Assembly: GCF_000417505.1 (NCBI RefSeq) | Contig: NZ_APHY01000060.1 | Span: 1-39,172 of the forward strand | Source: Megasphaera sp. NM10 | GTDB taxonomy: Bacteria > Bacillota > Negativicutes > Veillonellales > Megasphaeraceae | Direction: 5' to 3' | Length of the DNA: 39,172 nt | Shown: positions 15,891 through 24,790 of the stretch, one piece after another | How positions within the stretch are numbered: position 1 is the stretch's first letter | Layout of the letters: each line of letters opens with the position of its first letter | Translations under genes and position numbers: made by a program | The notes under the pieces: model-generated | Databases searched by the model: none | The model's input: the letters and a program-made list of their open reading frames with translations, nothing else | Told to the model about the DNA's origin: nothing

Positions 15891-16001
15891 TGTAGGGGCT
15901 TCCACGTGGGGAGCCCGCGTGAATCCCGGGCATAGCTCATACTGGTCATGCTGTTTGTCGTCCCCATAGTCTGACGGGCGCCCCACGTGGGCGCCCCTAC
16001 G
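15891..16001. repeat. MITE-like element, family B, with long inverted ends
   Basis: About 111 bp bounded by near-matching inverted ends of about 28 bp: the left end TGTAGGGGC then CCACGTGGGGAGCCCGC, the right end GACGGGCGCCCC then ACGTGGGCGCCCCTAC. No coding capacity. Part of the interior (TGGTCA...CCCATAG) recurs in the copy at 28364. Confidence 0.75.
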
Positions 16002-16118
16002 ATAGAGCAATTCCATGCCGGTTCAAAACGTTACATTTTAAAAGATAGCAGTCCTTGTTGTAATGTGTAAAATAGTTGTTTCTGCTAATCATTTTTTGGC
16101 GGTTAGCCCTTTAAATTC

Positions 16119-16148
16119 TTGACAGAATTGGTGTATAATTAATAATAT
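16119..16148 (+). promoter_or_regulatory. Candidate promoter for the glycogen cluster
   Basis: TTGACA (16119-16124) is a perfect −35. The best-spaced −10 is TAATAT at 16143-16148 with an 18-nt spacer; the better-looking TATAAT words at 16134 and 16146 have spacers of 9 and 21. The intervening leader to glgC is about 150 nt. Confidence 0.55.
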
Positions 16149-16164
16149 AATCATAAAATACTTT

Positions 16165-16198
16165 ATAGCGTATATTATATGCGTATACGGTACGCTAT
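16165..16198 (+). promoter_or_regulatory. Palindromic site in the glgC leader
   Basis: ATAGCGTA (16165-16172) and TACGCTAT (16191-16198) form a perfect inverted repeat. A second nested pair, CGTATA (16169-16174) and TATACG (16184-16189), lies inside. Position just downstream of the promoter suits an operator or an RNA hairpin; the regulator is unknown. Confidence 0.4.
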
Positions 16199-16299
16199 TG
16201 AATCCAAGACCCGCCGTCTGACGACACGATGTCCATTATCATACATACTGAAACCATAAGCGAAGCGGCCGGGTCCCAGTCAAGTGAGGAGGAGCTTCT

Positions 16300-17460
16300 A
16301 TGAAAAAATCTAATTGCCTGGCCATGATTTTGGCCGGCGGGAAAGGAAGCCGTTTGGGCGTCCTGACCAAAGACCAGGCTAAACCGGGCCTTTTGTTCGG
16401 CGGAAAATATCGCATCATCGACTTCCCACTGAGTAACTGCCGCAATTCCGGCATCGATACGGTCGGCATCCTGACCCAGTATCAGCCGCTGGAACTGAAC
16501 TGGTACATCGGCAACGGCAGCTCTTGGAACCTCGACTCGACCAAGGGCGGCACGTACGTCCTGCCGCCGTATCAGAGCGACGGCGGTTCCAACTGGTACC
16601 GCGGCACAGCCGATGCTATTTACCAGAACTTGAACTTCGTGGAAATGGTCGGCGACGATTACGTCCTCATCCTGTCGGGCGACCACATCTATTCCATGGA
16701 CTACGACAAGATGCTCAATTTCCACAAGAAACACCACGCCAAGGTCACCATCGGCACGATCCGCGTCCCCTGGGATGAAGCCAGCCGCTTCGGCATCATG
16801 GTCGCCAATGAAAACATGCGCATCACCAAGTTCCAGGAAAAACCGGCCAAGCCCGAAAGCAACCTGGCGTCCATGGGCATTTACATCTTCGACCGCGACG
16901 TCCTGGAATCGTACCTCAAGGCCGATGCCAAGGATGAAAAGTTGGAACACGACTTCGGCAAGAACGTCATCCCGGCGATGCTGGCCGACCAGGTCCCGCT
17001 GTATGCCTATCCCTTTGAAGGCTACTGGAAGGATGTCGGCACCATCGACAGCCTGTGGCAGGCCAACATGGACCTTATCGCCGACGAACCGCCTATCGAC
17101 CTGCGCGACAGCAAGTGGCGCATCTATTCGGGCAACCAGAGTTTACCGCCGCACCTCATCGGGCCTAACGGCTCGGCTAAGAGTTCCCTCATCGCTGAAG
17201 GCTCGGAAATCTTCGGGACTGTCAGCAATTCAGTCATCTTCTACGGTGTCACCATCAAAGAAGGGGCGAAAGTCACCAATTCCGTCATCATGCCCGGCTC
17301 TGTCGTCGAAGAAAATGCCGTCGTCGACAAGGCCATCCTGGGCGAACGCTGCCACATCTATCCCGGCGCCGTCCTCCACAATGAAGACGGGTCTGTCGCC
17401 GTACTGGGACGCAAAGGGGAACTGAAACCAAAACAAGTTACAGCGAAAGGGGAACACTAG
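16300..17460 (+). CDS. glgC: Glucose-1-phosphate adenylyltransferase
   Basis: Catalytic ADP-glucose pyrophosphorylase subunit (386 residues): glucose-1-phosphate plus ATP to ADP-glucose, the committed step of glycogen synthesis. The nucleotidyltransferase domain shows [14 protein letters not shown] (about 11-24), the [19 protein letters not shown] region (in parts [18 protein letters not shown]), [10 protein letters not shown] (about 127-136) and FQEKP (about 177-181). The C-terminal part from about 290 carries left-handed beta-helix hexapeptide repeats ([24 protein letters not shown]), the usual site of allosteric control. A strong GAGGAGG site precedes ATG 16300. It opens the glycogen cluster, and glgD starts 2 nt after its stop. 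Confidence 0.96.
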   Translation: MKKSNCLAMILAGGKGSRLGVLTKDQAKPGLLFGGKYRIIDFPLSNCRNSGIDTVGILTQYQPLELNWYIGNGSSWNLDSTKGGTYVLPPYQSDGGSNWYRGTADAIYQNLNFVEMVGDDYVLILSGDHIYSMDYDKMLNFHKKHHAKVTIGTIRVPWDEASRFGIMVANENMRITKFQEKPAKPESNLASMGIYIFDRDVLESYLKADAKDEKLEHDFGKNVIPAMLADQVPLYAYPFEGYWKDVGTIDSLWQANMDLIADEPPIDLRDSKWRIYSGNQSLPPHLIGPNGSAKSSLIAEGSEIFGTVSNSVIFYGVTIKEGAKVTNSVIMPGSVVEENAVVDKAILGERCHIYPGAVLHNEDGSVAVLGRKGELKPKQVTAKGEH

Positions 17461-17462
17461 TT

Positions 17463-18584
17463 ATGAATAGTAATATGATCGGCCTCATCAATATGCGCGA
17501 AGACCATCCCTTGCAGGAAATCAACGACACGCGCCCGCTGTCGACGCTGCCCATCGGCGGCAAATACCGCCTCATCGACTTCACGCTTTCCAATATGGTC
17601 AACGCCGGCATCGAAAACGTCGGCCTCCTGCTCTCCAGTCAGTCCCGGTCGGTCCTGGACCACATCCGGTCCGGCAAGGAATGGGGTCTGGCCCACAAGG
17701 GCGACGGCTTGTTCTATCTGCCGGAAGAACGGGCGGACATCGAACATCCCGTAGAAGGGGACATCAGTGCTTATTATAAGAACCTCATCTTCGTCCAGCG
17801 GGCCAACAAGCGCTACGCCCTGCTGTCGGGCTGCGACATGGTCCAGAACATCGACTATGACAAGGTCCTCCACTTCCATCGTCATCACAACGCCGACGTC
17901 ACCCTCATCTATCAGCAGCAGAAATACGACTTCGACCGCGAAGGCTATGTCCTGACCATCGACGATGTCTGCCCGGACCGGGTCACGGCCATCGAAGCCA
18001 AGCCGGAAGTCAAAGCTGGCGATAATTTATACCAGCGGGGAATCCTCATCGACTGCGATGTATTCCAGCATTGCATACGTCGGGCCTATGCCCGGGGATA
18101 TACCCATTTTATTACCGATGTGCTCCAGCGCAATGTAGACCGCCTGCGGATTTTCGGCTATAATTATCAGGGATATGCAAAACGGATCGATTCCGTCAAT
18201 TCCTACTTCCAGGTCAACATGGACCTGCGCGACAGCCGCATCTGGCATGAACTGCTCCTCAAGGATATGGATCACCGCATCTATACCAAAATCAAGGACG
18301 AAGCGCCGGCCAAATACATGGAAGAATCGCATGTCTCCAATTCTCTCGTAGCTAATGGCTGCATCATCGAAGGCCGCGTAGAGAATTCGATTCTTTTCCG
18401 CCGCGTCAAGGTCGGAAAAAATGCTGTCATTCGCAACAGCATCATCATGCAGCACTCGGTCGTCGGCGATGACGCTCAGCTCGATTACGTCGTATGCGAC
18501 AAGAATACGGTCATCCAGCCGGAAGCTGTGTTGAGCGGCAGCCACGACAACCCGTTGTGCATTGGTAAACGTTCAGTCCGCTAA
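17463..18584 (+). CDS. glgD: Glucose-1-phosphate adenylyltransferase regulatory subunit GlgD
   Basis: GlgC paralogue of 373 residues that in Firmicutes pairs with GlgC to give an active heterotetramer with altered allosteric behaviour. The fold is retained (PIGGKYRLIDFTLSNMVNAGI in parts IGGKYRLID and LSNMVNAGI; YALLSGCDMVQN; LbH repeats near 285-345). The N-terminal glycine-rich nucleotide loop and the sugar-phosphate motif seen in GlgC are degenerate, as expected for the non-catalytic subunit. It begins 2 nt after glgC with AAAGGGG upstream, so the two are cotranscribed. The glgP reading starts 28 nt after its stop. Confidence 0.92.
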   Translation: MNSNMIGLINMREDHPLQEINDTRPLSTLPIGGKYRLIDFTLSNMVNAGIENVGLLLSSQSRSVLDHIRSGKEWGLAHKGDGLFYLPEERADIEHPVEGDISAYYKNLIFVQRANKRYALLSGCDMVQNIDYDKVLHFHRHHNADVTLIYQQQKYDFDREGYVLTIDDVCPDRVTAIEAKPEVKAGDNLYQRGILIDCDVFQHCIRRAYARGYTHFITDVLQRNVDRLRIFGYNYQGYAKRIDSVNSYFQVNMDLRDSRIWHELLLKDMDHRIYTKIKDEAPAKYMEESHVSNSLVANGCIIEGRVENSILFRRVKVGKNAVIRNSIIMQHSVVGDDAQLDYVVCDKNTVIQPEAVLSGSHDNPLCIGKRSVR

Positions 18585-18612
18585 ACGCAACTATGAAGGG
18601 GTTAGAGACAAT

Positions 18613-18735
18613 ATGAAAAAATGGCAGGATAAGGAAGAATTCAAAAAGTTATTTACCGAGAAAGCTCACATCTTGTGGGAAAAAGATCTGCGGGACATGA
18701 CCTTGAATGAAGTCTATCAGACCATCGCTATATGA
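18613..18735 (+). pseudogene. glgP: N-terminal fragment of glycogen phosphorylase, out of frame with the rest
   Basis: A 40-codon reading frame that begins MKKWQDKEEFKKLF, with GAAGGGG about 12 nt upstream, and ends in TGA at 18733-18735. Its sequence is what one expects ahead of the phosphorylase core (helix with LNEVYQTIA running into Y-M-I-R-D). One missing T near 18728-18731 (GCTAT where GCTTAT would restore frame) separates it from the 773-residue part. The stop overlaps the next ATG as ATGA. It is either a sequencing/assembly error, a real mutation, or a coupled two-part gene. Restored, the protein would have 813 residues, normal for the family. Confidence 0.75.
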
Positions 18736-21053
18736 TCCGCGATCTGGTAAGTGAAGATTGGATCCGCACGAATGAAATCTATGCCGAACAGAAGGTTAAG
18801 CAAGTCTATTATTTCTCCATCGAATTCCTCATCGGCCGCCTCCTGGAATCGAATCTCCTGGGCATCGATATGGACGACATCTGTCGCCAGGGCCTGGAAG
18901 ACATGGGCTGGGACCTGAATAAGGTCATCCCGGCCGAACGCGATCCGGGCCTGGGGAATGGGGGACTGGGCCGGCTGGCTGCCTGCTTCATCGATTCCCT
19001 GGCAGCGCTGCAGCTGCCGGGCCATGGCAACAGCATCCGCTATCAGTACGGCTTGTTCAACCAGCGCATTGTCGACAACCAGCAGGTCGAACTGCCCGAT
19101 AACTGGCTGGTCAACGGCTATCCCTGGGAAGTCAAGAAAGTCGACAAAGCCGTCTATGTCCGCTTTGGCGGCAACGCCTACATGCGTCCTGACGAAGACG
19201 GCAACCTGGAATGTGTCCACGAAAAGTATTCGTCTGTCCGCGCCGTACCGTACGATGTGCCTATCATCGGCTACCACAACAATACGGTCAACACGCTGCG
19301 CCTGTGGCGGGCGGAATATTCGCGGGAACAGCTCTACCAGGAATTGTCCATCGGCGACCGGCGCCGGGCCTTCCGCTACAAGGACAGTGTCCAGCAGATT
19401 TCCCGTTTCCTCTATCCTGACGACAGCAATGAAGACGGCCGCCGCCTGCGCCTGATGCAGGAATACTTCTTCGTATCGGCCGGCCTCCAGAGCATCGTCC
19501 GCCATTATAAGAAGAAATATCACGAAAGCATCTATAAATTCGACCGCTATGTGGCCATCCACATCAACGACACCCATCCGGCCCTGGTCATCCCGGAACT
19601 GATGCGCATCCTCATGGATGAAGAAGGCATATCGTGGGATGCGGCCTGGAACATCACCGTCCGCACCGTGGCCTATACGAACCACACCATCCTGCCGGAA
19701 GCCATGGAAAAATGGTCTATCCCCATGTTCAAGGAACTGCTGCCGCGCATTTACCTCATCGTCGAAGAAATCAACAACCGCTGGCTCAAAGAAGTCCGCA
19801 GCCTCTATCCGGGCGATGAATCGAGAGCCCGCGACGTCGCCGTCCTCTGGGATGGCCAGGTCCACATGGCTCATCTGGCCGTCCTCGGCAGCCACAGCGT
19901 CAACGGCGTCGCCGAAATCCATTCGCAGATCCTCAAGGATTCGACGCTGCACCAGTTCTATACGTGCTTCCCGCACCGCTTCTCCAATAAGACCAACGGC
20001 ATTTCCCATCGCCGCTGGCTCATCGAAGCCAATCCGCAGCTGGCGTCGCTCATCGACGATACCATCGGTGACAGCTGGCGCCGGACGCCGTCAAAGCTCC
20101 AGGACCTCATGCCCTTTGCCGACGACCCGGCCTTCCAGGAACAGCTGACGCGGGTCAAAAAGGACCGCAAGGAAATCCTGGCCCGCTACATCCGCGACCG
20201 CTACGATACGGACGTGCGGACGGACTCGATCTTCGACATCCAGATCAAGCGCATCCACCTGTACAAGCGCCAGACCTTGAACATCCTGCACATCCTGCAC
20301 TTGTACTACCTCTTGAAGGACAACCCGAAACTCAAGATCACGCCGCGGACCTTCCTCTTTGGCGGCAAGGCCGCTGCCGGCTACGGCGAAGCCAAGGAAA
20401 CGATCCGCCTCATCAACGTCGTCGCCCATATGGTCAATTCCGACCGTAAGGTCAACAAGCAGATGAAGGTCCTGTTCCTGGAAAACTACAATGTTTCCTT
20501 AGGCCAGCTCCTCTTCCCGGCTGCTGACGTGAGCGAACAGATTTCGACAGCCGGCAAGGAAGCGTCGGGCACGGGCAACATGAAGTTCATGATGAACGGT
20601 GCCATCACCCTGGGGACCATGGACGGGGCCAACGTCGAAATCCACCGCAAGGTCGGCGACGAAAACTGCGTCATCTTCGGGCTGCGGGCTGACGAAGTCA
20701 TGAACTACTACATCCACGGCGGCTACTCGTCGTGGCAGATGTACAGCGACGCCGCCGCCATCCGCCGCCTCATGGATGCCCTCGTCGACGGCTCTATCGA
20801 CGGCTCTATCGGCGGGGACCACTTCGGTATGCTCTACTCGGCCTTCCTCGACCGGAACGACGAATACTTTGTCCTCAAGGACTTCCAGCCCTACTGCCAG
20901 GCCCAGCAGGAAATCGCCAAACGCTACGGCGACCATACGAAATGGTGTCATTCGAGCGTCGTCAACATCGCCCAGTCCGGCTACTTCTCCAGCGACCGGA
21001 CGATTCAGCAGTACGCCGATGACATTTGGCGCATCAAGCCGGTCAAACACTAA
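18732..21053 (+). CDS. glgP: Glycogen/starch/alpha-glucan phosphorylase (frame broken near N-terminus)
   Basis: PLP-dependent enzyme that releases glucose-1-phosphate from the non-reducing ends of glycogen. As read from ATG 18732 it has 773 residues and lacks the first 40, which lie in another frame (see 18613-18735). The catalytic core is intact: YFSIEFLIGR near residue 33, the ERDPGLGNGGLGRLAACFIDS block (parts DPGLGNGGLGR, LAACF), HINDTHPAL (near 277), RIHLYKRQTLN and EASGTGNMKFMMNG with the PLP lysine at residue 618, then TMDGANVEI. There is no good ribosome site of its own at 18732, so translation would rely on coupling through ATGA if the sequence is right. It is followed by glgB after 22 nt. 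Substrate may include maltodextrin as well as glycogen. Confidence 0.9.
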   Translation: MIRDLVSEDWIRTNEIYAEQKVKQVYYFSIEFLIGRLLESNLLGIDMDDICRQGLEDMGWDLNKVIPAERDPGLGNGGLGRLAACFIDSLAALQLPGHGNSIRYQYGLFNQRIVDNQQVELPDNWLVNGYPWEVKKVDKAVYVRFGGNAYMRPDEDGNLECVHEKYSSVRAVPYDVPIIGYHNNTVNTLRLWRAEYSREQLYQELSIGDRRRAFRYKDSVQQISRFLYPDDSNEDGRRLRLMQEYFFVSAGLQSIVRHYKKKYHESIYKFDRYVAIHINDTHPALVIPELMRILMDEEGISWDAAWNITVRTVAYTNHTILPEAMEKWSIPMFKELLPRIYLIVEEINNRWLKEVRSLYPGDESRARDVAVLWDGQVHMAHLAVLGSHSVNGVAEIHSQILKDSTLHQFYTCFPHRFSNKTNGISHRRWLIEANPQLASLIDDTIGDSWRRTPSKLQDLMPFADDPAFQEQLTRVKKDRKEILARYIRDRYDTDVRTDSIFDIQIKRIHLYKRQTLNILHILHLYYLLKDNPKLKITPRTFLFGGKAAAGYGEAKETIRLINVVAHMVNSDRKVNKQMKVLFLENYNVSLGQLLFPAADVSEQISTAGKEASGTGNMKFMMNGAITLGTMDGANVEIHRKVGDENCVIFGLRADEVMNYYIHGGYSSWQMYSDAAAIRRLMDALVDGSIDGSIGGDHFGMLYSAFLDRNDEYFVLKDFQPYCQAQQEIAKRYGDHTKWCHSSVVNIAQSGYFSSDRTIQQYADDIWRIKPVKH

Positions 21054-21075
21054 CTAAGAATCAGGAGGATAAGAT

Positions 21076-22986
21076 ATGAAACTCAGTGCAATCGACGAGT
21101 ACAGTACCTTCTTGTATCATCAGGGTACGAACTACGCCAGTTATCGTCTGTTCGGGGCCCATTTCACGGTCCTGCGCCGCAAGCCCTGCGTGCGCTTTGC
21201 CGTCTGGGCGCCTCACGCCCAGCAGGTCAGCGTCGTCGGTGATTTCAATCACTGGGACGCCGATGCCAATCCCATGGAGCGGAGCAGCTGCGGCAACGGC
21301 ATTTGGGTTATGCATATTGCCGGCCTCCAGGAAGGGGACATCTACAAGTACGCCATCACGACGGCGTCAGGCGAACGCATCTTAAAGAGCGATCCCTATG
21401 CCTTCTGGTCGGAAGTACGTCCCAATACGGCATCGAAACTGACCAAGCTCCACTACACGTGGCGCGACAAGAAATGGATGGACAGCCGCAGTGCTTACGA
21501 TTCGTACCGTAAGCCCATGCTGACCTACGAAGTCCATCTCGGCTCGTGGCGCCGCGGCGAAGACGGCGAAATGTTGTCGTACCGCGATATCGCGCCCCAG
21601 CTGGTCGATTATGTCAAACAGATGAATTATACCCACATCGAGCTCATGCCGCTGTGCGAATATCCCTTCGATGGTTCCTGGGGCTACCAGGGGACGGGGT
21701 ATTTCTCGGCGACCAGCCGCTATGGCAGCCCGGAAGACTTCATGTACCTCGTCGACCTCTGCCACCGCAACGGCATCGGCGTCATCCTCGACTGGGTACC
21801 GGGGCATTTTTGCCGCGACGCCCACGGCCTGCGCCATTTCGATGGCGAACCGTGCTATGAATCGGGCAACCCCATGCTGGCAGAAAACAAGGAATGGGAC
21901 ACGATGAATTTCGACTACGGCCGGACGGAAGTCCAGTCCTTCCTCATTTCCAGTGCCCTGTTCTGGATCAGCCAGTTCCACATCGACGGCCTGCGCATCG
22001 ACGCCGTCGCCAACATGCTCTATCTCGATTACGGCCATGCCGACGGCGACTGGCAGCCCAATAAGTACGGCGGCCGGGAAAACCTGGAAGCCATCGACTT
22101 CCTGCGCCATCTCAATACGGCCGTCTTCAAGGAATACCCTCAGGCCCTGATGATTGCCGAAGAATCGTCGGCCTGGCCTCTCGTGACCAAGCCCGTCGAC
22201 GTCGGCGGACTGGGATTCAATTACAAATGGAACATGGGATGGATGAACGATATGCTCCGCTACATGTCGCTGGACCCGCTGTTCCGCAAGGACAATCACA
22301 ACCTGATTACGTTTTCGTTATGCTATGCTTTTTCAGAAAACTTCATCCTGCCCTTGTCGCATGATGAAGTCGTCCACGGCAAACATTCCCTCCTGGACAA
22401 GATGCCTGGCGACTACTGGCAGAAATTCGCCGGCCTGCGCGCCTTTTACGGCTACTGGATGTCCCATCCGGGCAAGAAGCTTCTGTTCATGGGCAGCGAG
22501 TTCGGCCAGTTCATCGAATGGAAATACGATGACAGCCTGGACTGGCACCTCCTCAAGTATCCCATGCACAAGGCCATGCACGACTACGTGCGCAGCCTGA
22601 ATACGTACTATGTGGACCATCCGGAATTCTGGGAAGAAGACTGCGACTGGTCGGGCTTCTCGTGGATCAGCTGCGACGACTGCGACAACAGCGTCATCGC
22701 CTTTTACCGTACGGGTAAGGACGAAACGGACATGACCGTCGTCGTCTGCAACTTCACGCCGGTTGTCCGCCATTCGTACCGCTTCGGCGTCCCCCGGAAA
22801 GGGACGTACGTCGAAGTCTTCAACAGTGACGCCACGGCCTTCGGCGGCTCCAACGTCCTCAATGAAGGCGAATTCGAGGCCCAGGATGTGCCCATGCACG
22901 GCATGGACCAGTCCCTGGAACTGACCTTGCCGCCGCTGGCGACGATTTACCTGCAGCTGACAGGGAGTGTTAAAAAAAAGCAGTGA
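21076..22986 (+). CDS. glgB: 1,4-alpha-glucan branching enzyme
   Basis: GH13 branching enzyme of 636 residues that makes alpha-1,6 branch points in glycogen. An N-terminal CBM48-like domain (about 30-125; AVWAPHAQQVSVVGDFNHWD) precedes the barrel. Barrel motifs are ELMPLCEYPFDGSWGYQ (about 190-206), LDWVPGHF, GLRIDAVANM with nucleophile D309, IAEESSAW with acid/base E362 and LSHDEVVHGK with D430. The C-terminal all-beta domain ends in TLPPLATIYLQL. AGGAGG precedes the ATG. The length fits the shorter branching enzymes that lack the extra N1 module. The stop overlaps the start of a small basic gene (GTGA). Confidence 0.96.
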   Translation: MKLSAIDEYSTFLYHQGTNYASYRLFGAHFTVLRRKPCVRFAVWAPHAQQVSVVGDFNHWDADANPMERSSCGNGIWVMHIAGLQEGDIYKYAITTASGERILKSDPYAFWSEVRPNTASKLTKLHYTWRDKKWMDSRSAYDSYRKPMLTYEVHLGSWRRGEDGEMLSYRDIAPQLVDYVKQMNYTHIELMPLCEYPFDGSWGYQGTGYFSATSRYGSPEDFMYLVDLCHRNGIGVILDWVPGHFCRDAHGLRHFDGEPCYESGNPMLAENKEWDTMNFDYGRTEVQSFLISSALFWISQFHIDGLRIDAVANMLYLDYGHADGDWQPNKYGGRENLEAIDFLRHLNTAVFKEYPQALMIAEESSAWPLVTKPVDVGGLGFNYKWNMGWMNDMLRYMSLDPLFRKDNHNLITFSLCYAFSENFILPLSHDEVVHGKHSLLDKMPGDYWQKFAGLRAFYGYWMSHPGKKLLFMGSEFGQFIEWKYDDSLDWHLLKYPMHKAMHDYVRSLNTYYVDHPEFWEEDCDWSGFSWISCDDCDNSVIAFYRTGKDETDMTVVVCNFTPVVRHSYRFGVPRKGTYVEVFNSDATAFGGSNVLNEGEFEAQDVPMHGMDQSLELTLPPLATIYLQLTGSVKKKQ

Positions 22987-23183
22987 CCAAACCGCGGCGC
23001 CGCCGGACAGTGAAAGCCGATAAGTCTGCCGACGATACGGTAAAGAAAACGGCCAAGGCGCCGGGAAAGAAGGCGACGACCCGTGGAAAAGGGAAAGCCA
23101 AGACGGCAGCGTCTGAAAAGAAGACTGCTGCAACGAGAAAGAGAAGAACTGGGCGTCCTGCCAAAAAGGAAGCAGACGCCTGA
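22983..23183 (+). CDS. Small lysine/arginine-rich protein, histone H1-tail-like
   Basis: A 66-residue frame starting at GTG that overlaps the glgB stop by GTGA and ends 31 nt before glgA. Sixteen lysines and nine arginines make up about 38% of the residues; nearly all the rest are Ala, Thr, Pro, Gly and Asp. The pattern (KKTAKAPGKKATT, GKGKAKTAASEKK, TGRPAKK) resembles histone H1/HC1-type tails, and GRPAKK near the end resembles an AT-hook core. It would be disordered and bind nucleic acid or another polyanion. No dedicated ribosome site is visible, so translation would be coupled to glgB. Presence between glgB and glgA is unexpected. It could also be non-coding spacer with a chance frame, but low-complexity basic coding of this length without stops and with operon-like junctions favours a gene. 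Confidence 0.6.
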   Translation: MTKPRRRRTVKADKSADDTVKKTAKAPGKKATTRGKGKAKTAASEKKTAATRKRRTGRPAKKEADA

Positions 23184-23214
23184 TACGGTACTTAGGGAAA
23201 GTGGGGGACATACG

Positions 23215-24651
23215 ATGAATGTATTATTTGTGGCCTCAGAAGCAGTGCCATTTATCAAAACAGGCGGGCTGGCCGATGTCATGGGCGCACTGCCCAAGGC
23301 TTTAGCCAAGAAGGGCATGGACGTCCGCCTGGTCATTCCGAAATACAGCCGCATCGCTGAAGAAGCGAAGAAGCAGATGAAAGAAGTGACGACAGGCATC
23401 GTGAACCTGGTCTGGCGCCAGCTCTACTACGGTGTCGAAGAAATCAAGCAGGACGGCGTGACCGTCTATTTCATCGACAACGAATGGTATTTCAAGCGCG
23501 ACGGCCTCTACGGCTACGGCGATGACGACGAACGCTTCGCCTATTTCTGCCGCGCCGTCCTGACCATGCTGCCCAAGATCGGCTTCAAGCCGGACATCAT
23601 CCACTGCAACGACTGGCATACGGGCCTCATGGGCGTCTTCCTCAAAGAAGATTTCTGGCACGATGATTTCTACAAGGGAATCAAAGTCATCTATACCATT
23701 CACAACCTGAAATACCAGGGCATCTATCCGCCGTCGATCATGCGCGACATCATTGGCCTGCCGCAGGAACTCTTCGACAACGGCAGCCTGGAATGTGACG
23801 GCTGCGTGAACTACATGAAGTCGGGCATGGTCTACGCCGACCACATCACGACGGTCAGTCCGTCGTATGCCCAGGAAATCACCTATCCGTACTTTGGCGA
23901 AGGCCTGGATGGCTATATCCGCGACAATGGGGAAAAGGTGACGGGCATCATCAACGGCCTGGACATCGACGTCTACAATCCGGAAACGGACCCGTATATC
24001 AAGCGCCAGTATTCCGTCGCCAACGCCCGGGCTGGCAAGCGGGAAAATAAAGATGCCCTGCGGGCCGAACTGGGCCTGCGCATCAAGCGGGGCGTCCCCA
24101 TGATCGCCATGGTCACGCGCCTCGTCGAAGACAAGGGCCTGGACCTGGTCACGCGCATCATGGATGAACTCGTCGACGACGACGTCCAGCTGGTCCTGGT
24201 CGGGACGGGCGATGCCGGCTATGAAGAAGCCTTCCGCGAACTGGCCCGCCGCCATCCGACCAAGGTATCGGCGAACATCACCTTCAACGAAGCCCTGGCC
24301 CACAAGGTCTACGCCGCTGCCGACATGTTCCTCATGCCGTCGCGGTACGAACCGTGCGGCCTGAGCCAGCTCATCGCCCTGCGCTACGGCGCCATTCCCA
24401 TCGTCCGCGAAACGGGCGGCCTCAAGGATACGGTCCATCCCTTCGATAAATACAGCAAACAGGGCAGTGGCCTGACCTTCCCGAACTTCAACGCCCACGA
24501 ACTGCTGTTCACGACGAAACGGGCCATGGGTTACTATGAAGACACGGCCCTGTGGGATATCCTCGTCCGCAACGCCATGACCAGCGACTACAGCTGGGAC
24601 CGCTCGGCCGAAGCCTACCAGAACCTGTACGAAAAAGTATTACAACAATAA
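23215..24651 (+). CDS. glgA: Glycogen synthase (ADP-glucose)
   Basis: GT5 glucosyltransferase of 478 residues that extends alpha-1,4-glucan chains from ADP-glucose. I start it at ATG 23215 (MNVLFVASEAVPF) rather than at the upstream in-frame ATG 23083, because family members begin here and GGGGGA lies about 8 nt upstream. K15-T-G-G-L-A-D is the KxGGL ADP-glucose motif. PDIIHCNDWHTGL (about 128-140), YTIHNLKYQG (about 160-169) and TVSPSYAQEI (about 215-224) are GT5 landmarks. In the C-terminal half, RLVEDKGLDL (about 301-310), the nucleotide-binding MPSRYEPCGLSQLIALRYG region (parts RYEPCGLSQ, ALRYG) and TGGLKDTV complete the active site. It is the last gene of the glg run before the repeat-terminator region. 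Confidence 0.96.
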   Translation: MNVLFVASEAVPFIKTGGLADVMGALPKALAKKGMDVRLVIPKYSRIAEEAKKQMKEVTTGIVNLVWRQLYYGVEEIKQDGVTVYFIDNEWYFKRDGLYGYGDDDERFAYFCRAVLTMLPKIGFKPDIIHCNDWHTGLMGVFLKEDFWHDDFYKGIKVIYTIHNLKYQGIYPPSIMRDIIGLPQELFDNGSLECDGCVNYMKSGMVYADHITTVSPSYAQEITYPYFGEGLDGYIRDNGEKVTGIINGLDIDVYNPETDPYIKRQYSVANARAGKRENKDALRAELGLRIKRGVPMIAMVTRLVEDKGLDLVTRIMDELVDDDVQLVLVGTGDAGYEEAFRELARRHPTKVSANITFNEALAHKVYAAADMFLMPSRYEPCGLSQLIALRYGAIPIVRETGGLKDTVHPFDKYSKQGSGLTFPNFNAHELLFTTKRAMGYYEDTALWDILVRNAMTSDYSWDRSAEAYQNLYEKVLQQ

Positions 24652-24655
24652 AAGA

Positions 24656-24740
24656 CAGTTTGTAGTTCAGAGTTTGTAGTTTGTAGAAATTGGCTTTGCA
24701 TTTCCAGCTATTCACTAAAAACTAAAGACTGCAAACTCAA
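24656..24740 (+). repeat. AGTTTGTAG palindromic repeat, family A, copy 4
   Basis: Begins 5 nt after the glgA stop. The left arm CAGTTTGTAGTTCAGAG plus TTTGTAG words is intact. The core has diverged, and the right arm contains ACTGCAAACT. It is followed by a hairpin (24742-24774: AAAGGGACT...AGTCCCTTT) without a T run. Confidence 0.7.
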
Positions 24741-24790
24741 AAGGGACTGTCGCATGAAGCTTCTGCCATTATGCATAGTCCCTTTGACTT

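Noticed and set aside
23083-23214. 44-codon N-terminal extension of GlgA
   Set aside because: The extension runs over the small basic gene in another frame. The family N-terminus and ribosome site support ATG 23215.
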